A stretch of DNA of 64,000 bases from Minwuia thermotolerans (GCF_002924445.1 NZ_PIGG01000026.1:338676-402675), one strand, 5' to 3'; shown: positions 9,752 through 18,651, counted from the first letter of the stretch. The notes: generated by a model from the sequence alone, not told the origin. Translations and numbers: made by a program.

Positions 9752-10239
9752 ATCCGACGCTGCGCACGCCCGGACCCGAGAACCATGCGGCGATCCGGCG
9801 TGTCCACCTGGAGGCTTTCCCCACGGCGGCGGAGGCCGACCTGGTCGAACGGCTGCGGCTGGATGGCGACGCCGCGATCGAACTTGTCGCCGACCGGGCC
9901 GGCGACGTGATCGGTCACGTCATGCTCTCCCGGATGCGCGCGGCGTTCCCCGCTCTGGGTCTCGGTCCGGTCGGCATATTGGCGGCGCATCGCGGCCAGG
10001 GAGTCGCGGACCGGCTGATCCGGAAAGCGCTGCGCAGGGCCCGGGAGGGCGGATGGCGGGCCGTCTTCGTGCTGGGTGATCCGGCCTATTATTGCCGCTT
10101 CGGCTTCCGGGCCGAACTCGCCGCCGGCTTCGACTGCGCCTGGTCGGGCCCCTATCTGATGGCCCTGCCGCTCGAGGGAACGATGCCGGCCACGACGGGG
10201 CGGATCGACTACGCGCCCGCGTTCGCGGAACTCGGCTAG
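9748..10239 (+). CDS. GNAT family N-acetyltransferase
   Basis: Small acetyltransferase of the YhbS-like GNAT class with unknown substrate. It has 163 residues. The GNAT core is visible: strand VGILAAHRGQGVADRLIRKAL contains the acetyl-CoA-binding Q/RxxGxG/A motif (about residues 72-92). The later VLGDPAYYCRFGFR segment is typical of YhbS-type members. GTG start overlaps the preceding stop as GTGA, so translation is probably coupled to the NlpD-like gene. Context gives no substrate. Confidence 0.8.
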   Translation: MNPTLRTPGPENHAAIRRVHLEAFPTAAEADLVERLRLDGDAAIELVADRAGDVIGHVMLSRMRAAFPALGLGPVGILAAHRGQGVADRLIRKALRRAREGGWRAVFVLGDPAYYCRFGFRAELAAGFDCAWSGPYLMALPLEGTMPATTGRIDYAPAFAELG

Positions 10240-10319
10240 AAGGCTCGCCATTCTTGGCGATAGCGCCATTATCGATCGGGCGTCGGCGGTTGTGCCGCGC
10301 AGTTTCCGGAAGTGAGCCG

Positions 10320-10718
10320 ATGGATATCCTCTTCTTCCTCGCCGCGGGGATCTACGCGGCGCTGGGCGGGCTGCACCTGCTCTACGCCCTGAACGACATC
10401 GTGCGTGGCCCGAAATACTTCCGCCCCCGGGACCGGGCGCTGCTGGAAGGCATGCAGCAGACGACGACCGCGATCGTGCCGAAGGGGCATGATTTCTGGC
10501 GCAACATCCTGGGCTTTCACCTGAGCCACAGCCTGGGCGCAATGTTGTTCGCCCTGTTGATCGTGCTTGCCGCCGGTGACGCGACGCCGTGGCTTGAATA
10601 TCCCGCATTGGCGGTCAGCGCGCTCTACACGCTGATCGCCTGGCGCTTCTGGTTCAGCGTGCCGCTGATCGGCTGCGCCCTGGCGACCGTTCTGCTGGCC
10701 GCCGCTCTGGCATTCTAG
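10320..10718 (+). CDS. small integral membrane protein, unknown function
   Basis: 132-residue protein with about four hydrophobic helices (near residues 3-22, 63-85, 88-108 and 110-130) and a polar loop containing KYFRPRDRALLEGMQ and PKGHDFWRN. ATG 10320 is preceded by GGAAGTGAG at a suitable distance. The LSHSLGAMLF motif in the second helix suggests a conserved family but I do not recognise it with certainty. It converges with the minus-strand DUF815 gene and their ends overlap by 4 nt. No function is assigned. Confidence 0.75.
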   Translation: MDILFFLAAGIYAALGGLHLLYALNDIVRGPKYFRPRDRALLEGMQQTTTAIVPKGHDFWRNILGFHLSHSLGAMLFALLIVLAAGDATPWLEYPALAVSALYTLIAWRFWFSVPLIGCALATVLLAAALAF

Positions 10719-11575
10719 TCGAGCGGCTTGCCCTGCCGGCCGGCCAGATCCTGGATGTACTGCCAGGCGACGCGGCCCGACCGCGCGCCGCGCGTGGTCG
10801 CCCATTCCACCGCCTCGGCGCGGAGGGTTTCGTCGTCGATCTCCAGTCCGTAGCTGTCGCAATAGCCGCGGACCATCTCCAGGTAGTCCTGCTGGCTGCA
10901 GGAATGGAAGCCGAGCCAGAGACCGAAGCGGTCCGAGAGCGAGACTTTCTCCTCCACCGCCTCGGAGGGGTTGATCGCCGTCGAGCGTTCGTTTTCGACC
11001 ATGTCGCGGGGCATCAGGTGGCGGCGGTTGGAGGTCGCGTAGAAGATCACGTTCGCCGGGCGGCCCTCGATACCGCCTTCCAGCACCGCCTTCAGCGACT
11101 TGTAGGCGGTGTCGTCGTGGTCGAAGGAGAGATCGTCGCAGAACAGGATGAAGCGCCGGTCGGGATGGTCCTTCAGCACGCCGAGCAGGCGGGGCAGGGA
11201 GGCAATGTCCTCGCGGTGGATCTCGATCAGGACCAGACGGCCGCCGGTCTCTGCATTGACGGCCGCGTGCGCGGCCTTGACCAGCGAACTCTTGCCCATG
11301 CCGCGCGCGCCCCAGAGCAGGGCGTTGTTCGCCGGGTGGCCGCTGGCGAAGCGGCGGGTGTTGTCGGTCAGGATGCCGCGCACGTGATCGATGCCGCGCA
11401 GCAGGCCCATCTCGACATGGTTGACCACCGGCACCGGCTGCAGCGAGGCGCTCTCCGCATGCCAGACGAAGGCCGAGGCCCGGCTCATGTCCGCCGGCTT
11501 CAGCGTCGGCGGCGCGATGCGCTCCAGCGCATCGGCGATGCGGGTCAGCAGGGCGGTCAGCTCGGTATCGCTCAT
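10715..11575 (-). CDS. DUF815-family AAA+ ATPase
   Basis: Predicted P-loop ATPase of 286 residues starting MSDTELTALL. Walker A is WGARGMGKSSLVKA (about 93-106), Walker B is RFILFCDDLSFDHDD (about 147-161), and a sensor-like Asn lies in VIFYATSNRRHLMPRD. The C-terminal region VSLSDRFGLWLGFHSCSQ with a late Arg-rich segment is typical of DUF815 proteins. Biochemical function is unknown for the family. It lies 17 nt downstream of aroA on the minus strand, so the two are probably co-transcribed. Confidence 0.85.
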   Translation of the reverse strand: MSDTELTALLTRIADALERIAPPTLKPADMSRASAFVWHAESASLQPVPVVNHVEMGLLRGIDHVRGILTDNTRRFASGHPANNALLWGARGMGKSSLVKAAHAAVNAETGGRLVLIEIHREDIASLPRLLGVLKDHPDRRFILFCDDLSFDHDDTAYKSLKAVLEGGIEGRPANVIFYATSNRRHLMPRDMVENERSTAINPSEAVEEKVSLSDRFGLWLGFHSCSQQDYLEMVRGYCDSYGLEIDDETLRAEAVEWATTRGARSGRVAWQYIQDLAGRQGKPLD

Positions 11576-11592
11576 CGTCTCGATCTCGTCCC

Positions 11593-12924
11593 TCAGCGGC
11601 TCTGAATGTCGGCGCCCAGCCGGGCGAAATGGTCGGTGAAGGCCGGGTAGCTGGTGGCGATGGTCTCGGCGCCGGTGACGGCAATGGGCTGCGCGCAGGC
11701 CAGACCCAGCACCAGGAAGCTCATGGCGATGCGGTGATCGTGACTGGCGTCGATCTCGCAGCCGCCGGCCGGCGGCCGGCCGCCGGAACCGGAAACGGTC
11801 ATGCCGTCCTCGTGCTCTTCGACCTCGACGCCTGCGGCGCGCAGGCCGTTGACCATCAGGGCGATGCGGTCGCTCTCCTTGACGCGGAGTTCCTCGATGC
11901 CGCGCATCTCCGTCCGGCCCTCCGCCAGCGCCGCCGCGATGCAGAGGATCGGATATTCGTCGATCATCGCCGCCGCATTGGCGGGCGGCGCGCCGGCGCC
12001 CTTCAGCGCGCCGCCCCGGACGCGCAGGTCGCCGACGGGCTCGCCGCCTTCCTCGCGCCGGTCCAGGACGTCGATCTCGCCGCCCATCGCCGTCAGCACC
12101 TCGAACAGGCCGGCCCGCAGCGGATTGAGCCCGACATTGCGGATCGTGACCTCGCTGCCGGGCAGGATCAGCGCCGCAACCGCCGCGAAGGCGGCCGAGG
12201 ATGGATCCCCCGGCACGGCGATGTCCTGGGGCGCCAGTTCGGGCTGGCCGTCGACCGTGACCACGATCATTCCGTCCTCGGTCCGGGTCTCGACGGCCGC
12301 ACCGAAGCTGCGCAGCATGTTTTCGGTGTGATCGCGGGAGGCCGCCGGCTCCCGCACCGTGGTGCGTCCGGCGGCGTTCAGCCCGGCCAGCAGCACCGCG
12401 GACTTCACCTGCGCCGAGGCCACCGGGCTTCTGTAATCGATCGGCATGACGTCGGCCGGGCCGGTCAGCGTGATGGGCAGGCGGCCGCCCTCGCGGCCAT
12501 GAAAGACCGCGCCCATGCGGCTGAGCGGCTCGATGACCCGGCTCATCGGCCGCCGCGAGAGCGAGGCGTCGCCGGTGAATGTCGCCGTGATCGGGCAGCC
12601 GGCGACCATGCCCATGAGCAGGCGGGCGCCGGTGCCGGAATTGCCCAGATCGAGCGCGCATTCGGGTTCGGCCAGTCCGCCGACGCCGACGCCATGCACC
12701 GTCCAGGCGCCCTCGCCGGTGCGCTCCACTCCGGCGCCGAGCGCGGCGACGGCGCGGGCGGTCGCGCGCACGTCCTCGCCTTCCAGCAGGCCCGTTATCC
12801 GGGTCGGGCCTACGGCCAGCGCGCCGAACATCAGCGACCGGTGGGAGATCGACTTGTCGCCCGGCGCTGCGATCTCGCCCTTCAGGGGTATCTTGCCCAT
12901 GGGGGTAGCGGTCAGGGTGGTCAT
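11593..12924 (-). CDS. aroA: 3-phosphoshikimate 1-carboxyvinyltransferase (EPSP synthase, class II-like)
   Basis: Sixth step of the shikimate pathway: shikimate-3-phosphate plus PEP to EPSP. 443 residues from [10 protein letters not shown]. Class II hallmarks are visible: GDKSISHR (22-29), [14 protein letters not shown] and RDHTENML. The active-site loop reads GNSGTGARL (94-102), with Gly97 where the glyphosate-insensitive CP4 enzyme has Ala, and the NX5TR class II motif is changed to end in LR. Catalytic region [10 protein letters not shown] is intact. An alternative start is the Met at codon 9. Divergent from hsp20. Confidence 0.95.
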   Translation of the reverse strand: MTTLTATPMGKIPLKGEIAAPGDKSISHRSLMFGALAVGPTRITGLLEGEDVRATARAVAALGAGVERTGEGAWTVHGVGVGGLAEPECALDLGNSGTGARLLMGMVAGCPITATFTGDASLSRRPMSRVIEPLSRMGAVFHGREGGRLPITLTGPADVMPIDYRSPVASAQVKSAVLLAGLNAAGRTTVREPAASRDHTENMLRSFGAAVETRTEDGMIVVTVDGQPELAPQDIAVPGDPSSAAFAAVAALILPGSEVTIRNVGLNPLRAGLFEVLTAMGGEIDVLDRREEGGEPVGDLRVRGGALKGAGAPPANAAAMIDEYPILCIAAALAEGRTEMRGIEELRVKESDRIALMVNGLRAAGVEVEEHEDGMTVSGSGGRPPAGGCEIDASHDHRIAMSFLVLGLACAQPIAVTGAETIATSYPAFTDHFARLGADIQSR

Positions 12925-12997
12925 GAATCCGGCTCGAAAGGTTGGAGAAGCTCCGCCTCGGCGGCGGATAGCACGCCGCCCGCGGACTGGCCAGCCG

Positions 12998-13028
12998 CTT
13001 GAATGCGAACTGGAACGGCTTAAATTAG
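12998..13028 (+). promoter_or_regulatory. candidate RpoH (sigma-32) heat-shock promoter of hsp20
   Basis: CTTG at 12998-13001, then 17 nt, then CTTAAATTAG at 13019-13028. This matches the alphaproteobacterial sigma-32 pattern CTTG-N17/18-CYTATNTNNG with a single mismatch. It predicts a start near 13035 and an untranslated leader of about 80 nt before hsp20. An overlapping housekeeping promoter (TTGAAT ... TAAATT) cannot be excluded. Confidence 0.6.
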
Positions 13029-13082
13029 GCGATGAACGCCTCGATGAGGGTTCGCGCCGGATCCGGCGCCGATCGGGTCCGG

Positions 13083-13109
13083 TCTGCTCGCTTATGTGCA
13101 AGGAGTAGA
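13083..13109 (+). promoter_or_regulatory. ROSE-like RNA thermometer hairpin sequestering the hsp20 ribosome binding site
   Basis: The anti-SD arm TCTGCTCGCTT (13083-13093) pairs with AAGGAGTAGA (13100-13109) across the loop ATGTGC. CTT pairs AAG and CTC pairs GAG with one unpaired G (13090) between them, and the stem continues with U-A, C-G, U-A and one G-U pair below. A bulged G opposite the Shine-Dalgarno sequence inside a UYGCU-like strand is the hallmark of ROSE elements before small heat-shock genes. An upstream 16-nt perfect palindrome (13054-13069) would form a separate stable hairpin, also ROSE-like. Confidence 0.6.
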
Positions 13110-13113
13110 ACAC

Positions 13114-13584
13114 ATGACCAGGATGTCGCTGTTCAACAGCCCCCTGTTGCTCGGCTTTGATCATGTCGAGCGCGTGCTCGACCGGGTCGCCAAGTCCGCC
13201 AATGACGGCTATCCACCCTACAACATCGAACAGACGTCGGAGAACGCGCTGCGTATCACGCTGGCCGTCGCCGGATTCGAGGAGGACGACCTCACCGTCA
13301 CGGTGGAGGAGAACCAGCTCGTTATCCGCGGCCGCCGCCAGGAGGACGATTCCGACCGGATCTTCCTGCATCGCGGCATCGCCACGCGGCAGTTCCAGCG
13401 CGCTTTCGTGCTGGCCGAGGGCATCGAGGTCGATGACGCCAGGCTCGACAACGGCCTGCTGCACATCGATCTGAGCCGGCCCGCCGCCGAGACGCTGGTA
13501 AAGACGATCAGGATCCGTTCAGCCAAGGCCGCTTCAAAGCCGATGCTGAGGACCGAACCCGAAGAGGAGGTTGGCAATGGCTGA
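13114..13584 (+). CDS. Hsp20/alpha-crystallin small heat-shock protein (IbpA-like)
   Basis: ATP-independent holdase that keeps unfolding proteins refoldable. 156 residues. ATG 13114 has AAGGAG 8 nt upstream; an in-frame GTG at 13096 precedes that site and is rejected. The alpha-crystallin domain spans about 30-130, opening with [20 protein letters not shown] and containing [11 protein letters not shown] and the terminal strand [10 protein letters not shown]. The C-terminal tail is longer than usual. It overlaps the DUF1150 gene by 8 nt, a pairing conserved in alphaproteobacteria. Control is probably by RpoH plus an RNA thermometer. Confidence 0.93.
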   Translation: MTRMSLFNSPLLLGFDHVERVLDRVAKSANDGYPPYNIEQTSENALRITLAVAGFEEDDLTVTVEENQLVIRGRRQEDDSDRIFLHRGIATRQFQRAFVLAEGIEVDDARLDNGLLHIDLSRPAAETLVKTIRIRSAKAASKPMLRTEPEEEVGNG

Positions 13585-13795
13585 GAACATCGACATCCGT
13601 GAACTGACGCCCGAGATGCTCGCCGAGATCGGAGCGCCCGCCCTGGCCTATGTCCGCCCCGTGGAGATCGACGGCGGCCAGACTGCCTTCGGCATCTTCT
13701 CCGCGAAGGGGCAGCAGATGGGCGTCGCGCCCTCGCGCGAACTGGCCTTCATCGCCGTCCGACAGCACGAGATGTTCCCCGTCAACGTGCACTGA
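13577..13795 (+). CDS. DUF1150 family protein
   Basis: Small 72-residue protein of unknown function that accompanies hsp20 in alphaproteobacteria. ATG 13577 is favoured because GAGGAGG (13564-13570) lies 6 nt upstream. A TTG at 13571 directly abuts that site. Conserved elements are LTPEMLAEIGAPALAYVRPV, a GIFSAKG strand and ELAFIAVRQHEMFPVNVH at the end. No signal peptide or membrane helix. Overlap with hsp20 suggests it acts with, or is dosed like, the chaperone. Confidence 0.9.
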   Translation: MAENIDIRELTPEMLAEIGAPALAYVRPVEIDGGQTAFGIFSAKGQQMGVAPSRELAFIAVRQHEMFPVNVH

Positions 13796-13807
13796 CCGTT
13801 GCGACCG

Positions 13808-13834
13808 GAGGGACGGCGCGGCGCGCCGTCCCTC
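13808..13834. terminator. bidirectional hairpin between convergent genes
   Basis: A perfect 13-bp GC-rich inverted repeat around one central base (13821) lies exactly between the converging DUF1150 and PAS-protein genes, 12 nt after the first stop and 6 nt before the second. No strong U-run is present on either strand, so termination may be Rho-aided. Confidence 0.55.
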
Positions 13835-13840
13835 AATGCG

Positions 13841-14380
13841 TCAGCCCGGTGGCGTCCGGGGATGGAAGTAGAGCCCGCCGAGTACCATGTCGATGACCAC
13901 GCCGTCGCTCGATAGCGGCAGGTTCAGCGTCTCGTAGCTGTAGAAGTTGCGGTCCGGATAGAACGCCTCGCCATGGGTGCGCAGCGGCCGGCGGTTCGCG
14001 AAGATCCATTCGAAGCTCCGGTAGATCGAGGCCAGCAATTCGGGTTCGTAGATCTCGTCGTAGTACTTGCCCGTCGAATCGCGCCCCATGAGCCCGGTAA
14101 TGCGCGTGCCGATCAGGCGATAGCGCAGCCGCGTGGGCTCGTGTTCGATGTCGATGAGGATGAGATTGCCGAGATGGCGGCGCAGCTCCTGCGGGTCGAT
14201 GTCCGCACGGGCGGGCATCTCGCGCCCGCCGCGCTTGTCGTTCCAGTAGTCGAGAAGCTGGAAGAGCGCCGGGTCCTCGCAGCGCAGTTCGGCGTCCATG
14301 CCGACCCAGAGATCGGGCGTGCGGAGGTTCATCATCATGGTTCGGGCGTTCCAGTCGGGGTTCCGGCGAGGGCCGTTCAC
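13841..14380 (-). CDS. PAS-domain protein (PAS_5/DUF1488-like sensory fold)
   Basis: Single-domain soluble protein of up to 179 residues. The segment from RCEDPALFQLLDYWNDKRGG through DIDPQELRRHLGNLILIDIE to LRYRLIGTRITGLMGRDSTGKYYDEI (split here) matches the PAS_5 family that is common in Rhodospirillales. The C-terminal strand reads VIDMVLGGLYFHP. No output domain is fused, so it may sense a ligand and act through a partner. Start is uncertain: GTG 14380 gives the longest form, while ATGs at 14332-14338 (MMMNLRTPDLW) are equally plausible. The preceding genes on this strand are the DMGDH-type and MttB-type genes. Confidence 0.75.
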   Translation of the reverse strand: MNGPRRNPDWNARTMMMNLRTPDLWVGMDAELRCEDPALFQLLDYWNDKRGGREMPARADIDPQELRRHLGNLILIDIEHEPTRLRYRLIGTRITGLMGRDSTGKYYDEIYEPELLASIYRSFEWIFANRRPLRTHGEAFYPDRNFYSYETLNLPLSSDGVVIDMVLGGLYFHPRTPPG

Positions 14381-14469
14381 TCCACCGATGGCCGGCGCGC
14401 ATCCTAGCGAACGACGCAGCGCCGTCCAGAATTACACACACAGGGGACGTGAATCGGCCGGGCTGCCCC

Positions 14470-16902
14470 TCAGGCGCGCATGCGTGCGCCCTGCGGGTCG
14501 AACAGCGGCTCTTCCAACAGCCGCGCCGGCCGGCGTTCGCCGATGATCTCCACATCGAATGGCGCTTCGGTCTCGTCGGCGAAGGCGGCCTCGACATAGC
14601 CCAGCGCCACGGATGCGTCAGAGGCATGGGCGAAGCCCCCCGACGTGACCCAGCCCCGGACCCGGCCGTCGATCCAGATCGGTTCGTCGCCGATGACATC
14701 GGCGTCGCCGGCGTCGACCTTCAGCGCCACCAGCTTGCGCGGCGGTCCTTCCTCGCGTTCGCGGAGCGCGGCATCGCGGCCCGTGAAATCGTTCTTGCGG
14801 AAATCGACGAAGCGCGACAGGCCCGCGGCCTCGGGGCCGTAAACCGGGCGGTATTCCCGGGCCCAGGTGCCGAAGTTCTTCTCCAGCCGCAGCCCGTTGA
14901 GCGCCCGGGCGCCGAACAGCGTCAGCCCGTGCTCTTCGCCGGCAATCTGCAGCATGTCGTAGAGCTGTGCGAGGAATTCGGGCTTGACCCATATCTCGAA
15001 ACCCAGATCACCGGTGAAGGTGATCCGGCCCGCCAGCGCCGGGATCATGCCGATCTCGATGCGGCGGAAGTCCATGAAGCGGAAGTTCTCCGCCGAGACG
15101 TCATGGTCGGTGACCGCCTGCAGCACGTCCCGCGCTCTCGGCCCGGCGAGCGACAGCCCCGTGAGATCGAGTCCCAGAGGCCGGATGGCGACCCGGCCGT
15201 CGTTGGGCAGGTGGGCCTGAAACCAGCGCATGTGGTAGTTCTCGGCAATCCCGGAGCCGAAGACGTAGAACCGCTCATCGCCCGCCCTGGCGACCGTGAA
15301 GTCGCCAATCAGCCGGCCGGCGTCGTTGAGCATCGGCGAGAGCACGATCCGGCCGGTCTTCGGCATGCGGTTGGCCAGCATGCGGCTGAGCCAGAGTTCC
15401 GCGCCTGGCCCGGTGACCTGGTACTTCGCGAAGCTGGAGATCTCGATCATGCCGACGCCGTCGCGCACGGCGCGGCATTCGCGCGCGACTGGCTCATGGC
15501 TGTTGGAGCGCTGGAAGGTGACGTCCTCGACCGGCTGCCTGCCCGGTTCCTGGAACCAGAGCGCGTGCTCGAGGCCATAGCTGGCGCCGAAGACGGCGTT
15601 CTCCGCCTTCAGCCGGCCGTGGATCGGCGTCGTGCGCAGCGGTCGCCCGGCGGTCAGTTCCTCGTTGGGGAAGGTGATTGAGAAGCGGCGGGAATAGTTC
15701 TCCCGCACCTTGGCCGAGGTGTAGGCCATGGTGGTCCAATCGCCATAGCGGCTGACATCCATGGCCCAGACGTCGAAGCCCGGATCGCCGTTGACGATCC
15801 AGTTCGACAGCGCCAGGCCGACGCCGCCGCCCTGGCTGAAACCCGCCATCACCGCGCAGGCGCACCAGAAGTTCCTGAGGCCCCGCACCGGCCCGACCAG
15901 CGGATTGCCGTCCGGGGCGAAGGTGAAGGGGCCGTTGATGATCTGCTTGATGCCGGCGCGCTCGAAGGCCGGGAAGTGCCTGAACCCGACTTCCAGCGAC
16001 GGCGCGATGCGGTCCAGGTCCGGCTGCAGCAGTTCGTGGCCGAAGTCCCAGGGCGTTGCCTTCGGCGACCATGGCCGGCCGGCGCGCTCGTAGGTACCCA
16101 TCAGCATGCCGCCACGCTCCTGGCGCATGTAGATCTCGCCGCCGAAGTCGATGGCGTGGAGCACTTCCTTGCCGGTGGCGCGGTTGATCTCGGCCACTTC
16201 CGGCATGTCCTCGGTCAGCAGGTACATGTGCTCCATGGCCAGCAGGGGCAGTTCCAGACCGACCATGCGGCCGACCTCGCGCGCCCACAGCCCGCCGGCG
16301 TTGACGACATGCTCGGCGTGGACCGCCCCCTGTTCGGTGACCACGTTCCAGGTGCCGTCGGGGCGCTGGTTCAGTTCGACGACACGGTTGCGCAGCACGA
16401 TCTCCGCGCCGTTCAGCCGTGCGGACTTCGCGTAGGCCTGGGTGACGCCGGAGGGGTCGACGTGGCCGTCGACGGGGTCGTACATGGCGCCGACGAAGTA
16501 CTTCTCCTCCAGCAGGGGGTAGAGCGTCTTGGCCTCGCTGACGCTGATCAGCTCGGTCTCCATGCCCAGATAGCGCCCTCGCGCATGGGCCATCTTCAGC
16601 CACTGCATCCGTTCCTGGCTGTCGGCCAGCAGTACGCCGCCGGTCTGGTGCGCGCCGGTGGCCTGGCCCGAGATTTCCTCGATCTCCTTGTAGAGCTCGA
16701 TGGTGTAGGCTTGGAGTTTGGCGACGTTCGGGTCGCCGTTCAGCGTGTGCATGCCACCCGCCGCGTGCCAGGTCGACCCCGAGGTCAGTTCGGAGCGCTC
16801 GATCAGCATCACGTCGCTCCAGCCGAGCCTGGTCAGGTGATAGAGCACGCTGGCACCGACCACCCCGCCGCCGATCACCACCACACGGGCGCTGTCTTTC
16901 AT
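14470..16902 (-). CDS. FAD-dependent dimethylglycine/sarcosine dehydrogenase-type enzyme (DAO + GcvT)
   Basis: Oxidative N-demethylase, most likely for an N-methylated glycine or related amine, passing the one-carbon unit to tetrahydrofolate. 810 residues. The N-terminal dinucleotide fold VVVIGGGVVGASVLYHL (about 6-22) and the covalent-FAD motif GSTWHAAG (His near 46) mark the DMGDH/SarDH class. The second half carries GcvT aminomethyltransferase domains (ITFTGDLGFEIWV; terminal VALGYVE). ATG 16902 has GGGAGA upstream and lies 16 nt after the MttB-family gene. Exact substrate is unknown. Confidence 0.88.
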   Translation of the reverse strand: MKDSARVVVIGGGVVGASVLYHLTRLGWSDVMLIERSELTSGSTWHAAGGMHTLNGDPNVAKLQAYTIELYKEIEEISGQATGAHQTGGVLLADSQERMQWLKMAHARGRYLGMETELISVSEAKTLYPLLEEKYFVGAMYDPVDGHVDPSGVTQAYAKSARLNGAEIVLRNRVVELNQRPDGTWNVVTEQGAVHAEHVVNAGGLWAREVGRMVGLELPLLAMEHMYLLTEDMPEVAEINRATGKEVLHAIDFGGEIYMRQERGGMLMGTYERAGRPWSPKATPWDFGHELLQPDLDRIAPSLEVGFRHFPAFERAGIKQIINGPFTFAPDGNPLVGPVRGLRNFWCACAVMAGFSQGGGVGLALSNWIVNGDPGFDVWAMDVSRYGDWTTMAYTSAKVRENYSRRFSITFPNEELTAGRPLRTTPIHGRLKAENAVFGASYGLEHALWFQEPGRQPVEDVTFQRSNSHEPVARECRAVRDGVGMIEISSFAKYQVTGPGAELWLSRMLANRMPKTGRIVLSPMLNDAGRLIGDFTVARAGDERFYVFGSGIAENYHMRWFQAHLPNDGRVAIRPLGLDLTGLSLAGPRARDVLQAVTDHDVSAENFRFMDFRRIEIGMIPALAGRITFTGDLGFEIWVKPEFLAQLYDMLQIAGEEHGLTLFGARALNGLRLEKNFGTWAREYRPVYGPEAAGLSRFVDFRKNDFTGRDAALREREEGPPRKLVALKVDAGDADVIGDEPIWIDGRVRGWVTSGGFAHASDASVALGYVEAAFADETEAPFDVEIIGERRPARLLEEPLFDPQGARMRA

Positions 16903-16918
16903 CTCTGTCTCCCTGGAT

Positions 16919-18502
16919 TCAGAAATCCGTCGGCGCGCCGCCCTCTTCGATGCGGCGGGCGACGAAGGCTTCCAGTTCCTCTCGCGCGGCCGGGTCCATC
17001 GGCGGCGGCTCGTAGGCGGCGACAAGATCTCGATAGATCTGGTTGGCCTTCTCCGGAGCCTGCGGCCGGCCCGCCTCCTCCCAGCTTTCGTAATTGCGCC
17101 AGTCGGAGATCAGCGGCTGGTAGAAGGCCGTCTTGTAGCGGGCCCGGGTATGGGCGCAGCCGAAGAAGTGCCCGCCGGGGCCCACCTCCCGCATGGCGTC
17201 CATGGCGAGGTCCTCGGGGCTGGTTCCGACGGGGGTCAGGAACCCGGCGACCATCTGCAGCAGGTCGGCGTCCATGACGAACTTCTCGAACGAGGTCTGC
17301 AGCCCGCCTTCCATCCAGCCCAGGCCGTGTTTCAGCATGTTCACCCCGCCCATGATCGCGCCCCAGAGCGAGAACACCGCCTCGTAGCCGGCCTGGGCGT
17401 CCAGGCTGTTGGCGGCGTTCACGTTGGACGAGCGGTAGGGCAGCCGATAGCGCCGGGCGAGCTGCCCGCCGATGATCGCCGCGCGCATGGCCTCGGGCGT
17501 GCCGAAGGCCGGGGCGCCGGACTTCATGTCGACATTGGAGGTGAAGCCGCCATAGACGAAGGGCGCGCCGGGCTCGACGGTCTGGCACAGCACGTAGCCG
17601 GCCAGCACTTCCGCGTTCTGCTGCACCAGCGCGCCGGCGATGGTCACCGGCGCCATGGCGCCGGCAAGGGTGAAGGGCGTCAGCACGACGGGCTGGCGGT
17701 GACGGGCGAGCTGGATCACACCCTCCAGCATCGGCGTGTCCAGGCGGAGGGGGGAGGAGGAATTGATGATGGAGAGGACCGAGGGTTCACGCAGCAGGGT
17801 CTCGCGGTCGACGCCGCGGGCGATGCGGGTCATCTCGATGGCATCGACGACGCGCTCCCGGCCCAGGCTGTAGGCGTGGATCGCCTTGTCGGTCATCACC
17901 AGCATGTCGCTGAGCGCTTCGAGATGGCGCACGCCGGGATGGATGTCGATGGGTTCGACCGGGTAGCCGCCGAACATGTGCACGGCGTTGAGCATCTGGC
18001 CCAGCTTGAGGAAGTTGCGGTAGTCCGCGCGGTTGCCCGGCCGGCGGCCGCCCTGCAGGTCGAAGGCGTTGGGGGCGCTGGCGGCGGCGCAGAAGGTCAC
18101 CCGCCCGTCGCCGAAACGCAGCTTGTGGGCCGGATTGCGGCTGTGCAGGTCAAAAGCCGCAGGCGCGCGCCCGATGGTCTCCTCGACCAGGGCCGGGTCG
18201 AAGCGCACCCGGTCGCTGCCGGCCTCGACCTCCGCGCCGCCGCGGCGCAGCAGTTCCTTCGCTTCCTCGTGCAGGAAGTCGACGCCGATCTCGGACAGGA
18301 CCTGCAGCGAGGCGTGGTGAATGGATTCCAGTTCGTCGGCCGAGAGCAATTCGGTGGGCGAAAAGGGAAGCTTCGGCTGGCGGAAGGGCGGCTGCTCGAT
18401 GACCGCCGCCGCGCCCCCGGTCCCCGCACCGTCCGTGGCAGCGCGCCGCCGGCCGCGCCGACGGCGTCCGCCGCCGGCGGCCGCAGGTGCTTGCTCGCTC
18501 AT
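16919..18502 (-). CDS. trimethylamine methyltransferase (MttB) superfamily protein, non-pyrrolysine type
   Basis: Corrinoid-dependent methyltransferase superfamily member of 527 residues. The frame is continuous with no amber codon, so it belongs to the non-pyrrolysine branch, which includes glycine-betaine demethylases. An Arg/Gly-rich tail (GGGRRRRGRRR, about 9-19) precedes the TIM barrel. Typical barrel segments are TFCAAASAPNAFDLQGG and NVDMKSGAPAFGTPEAMR. ATG 18502 was preferred over GTG 18511. It is the first gene of a pair with the DMGDH-type flavoprotein. No cognate corrinoid protein or activase is nearby, so the reaction is open. Confidence 0.85.
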   Translation of the reverse strand: MSEQAPAAAGGGRRRRGRRRAATDGAGTGGAAAVIEQPPFRQPKLPFSPTELLSADELESIHHASLQVLSEIGVDFLHEEAKELLRRGGAEVEAGSDRVRFDPALVEETIGRAPAAFDLHSRNPAHKLRFGDGRVTFCAAASAPNAFDLQGGRRPGNRADYRNFLKLGQMLNAVHMFGGYPVEPIDIHPGVRHLEALSDMLVMTDKAIHAYSLGRERVVDAIEMTRIARGVDRETLLREPSVLSIINSSSPLRLDTPMLEGVIQLARHRQPVVLTPFTLAGAMAPVTIAGALVQQNAEVLAGYVLCQTVEPGAPFVYGGFTSNVDMKSGAPAFGTPEAMRAAIIGGQLARRYRLPYRSSNVNAANSLDAQAGYEAVFSLWGAIMGGVNMLKHGLGWMEGGLQTSFEKFVMDADLLQMVAGFLTPVGTSPEDLAMDAMREVGPGGHFFGCAHTRARYKTAFYQPLISDWRNYESWEEAGRPQAPEKANQIYRDLVAAYEPPPMDPAAREELEAFVARRIEEGGAPTDF

Positions 18503-18651
18503 TCCGGACACCCATGGATCGCGGCGGCGCGGAGATCGCGCCGCCCGATTCCAAGTCTGTCACCGCGAAGCCCCGGCGGCCCCCGCCGCTTTGCGCCAAA
18601 TGATGTCCTGGATGCGACCGTTCGATGTCGCAAGCCCGGGGAGGGGCCGAA

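Noticed and set aside
13096..13113. GTG start of hsp20 at 13096
   Set aside because: It would place the Shine-Dalgarno site inside the coding region. ATG 13114 has AAGGAG at an ideal distance.
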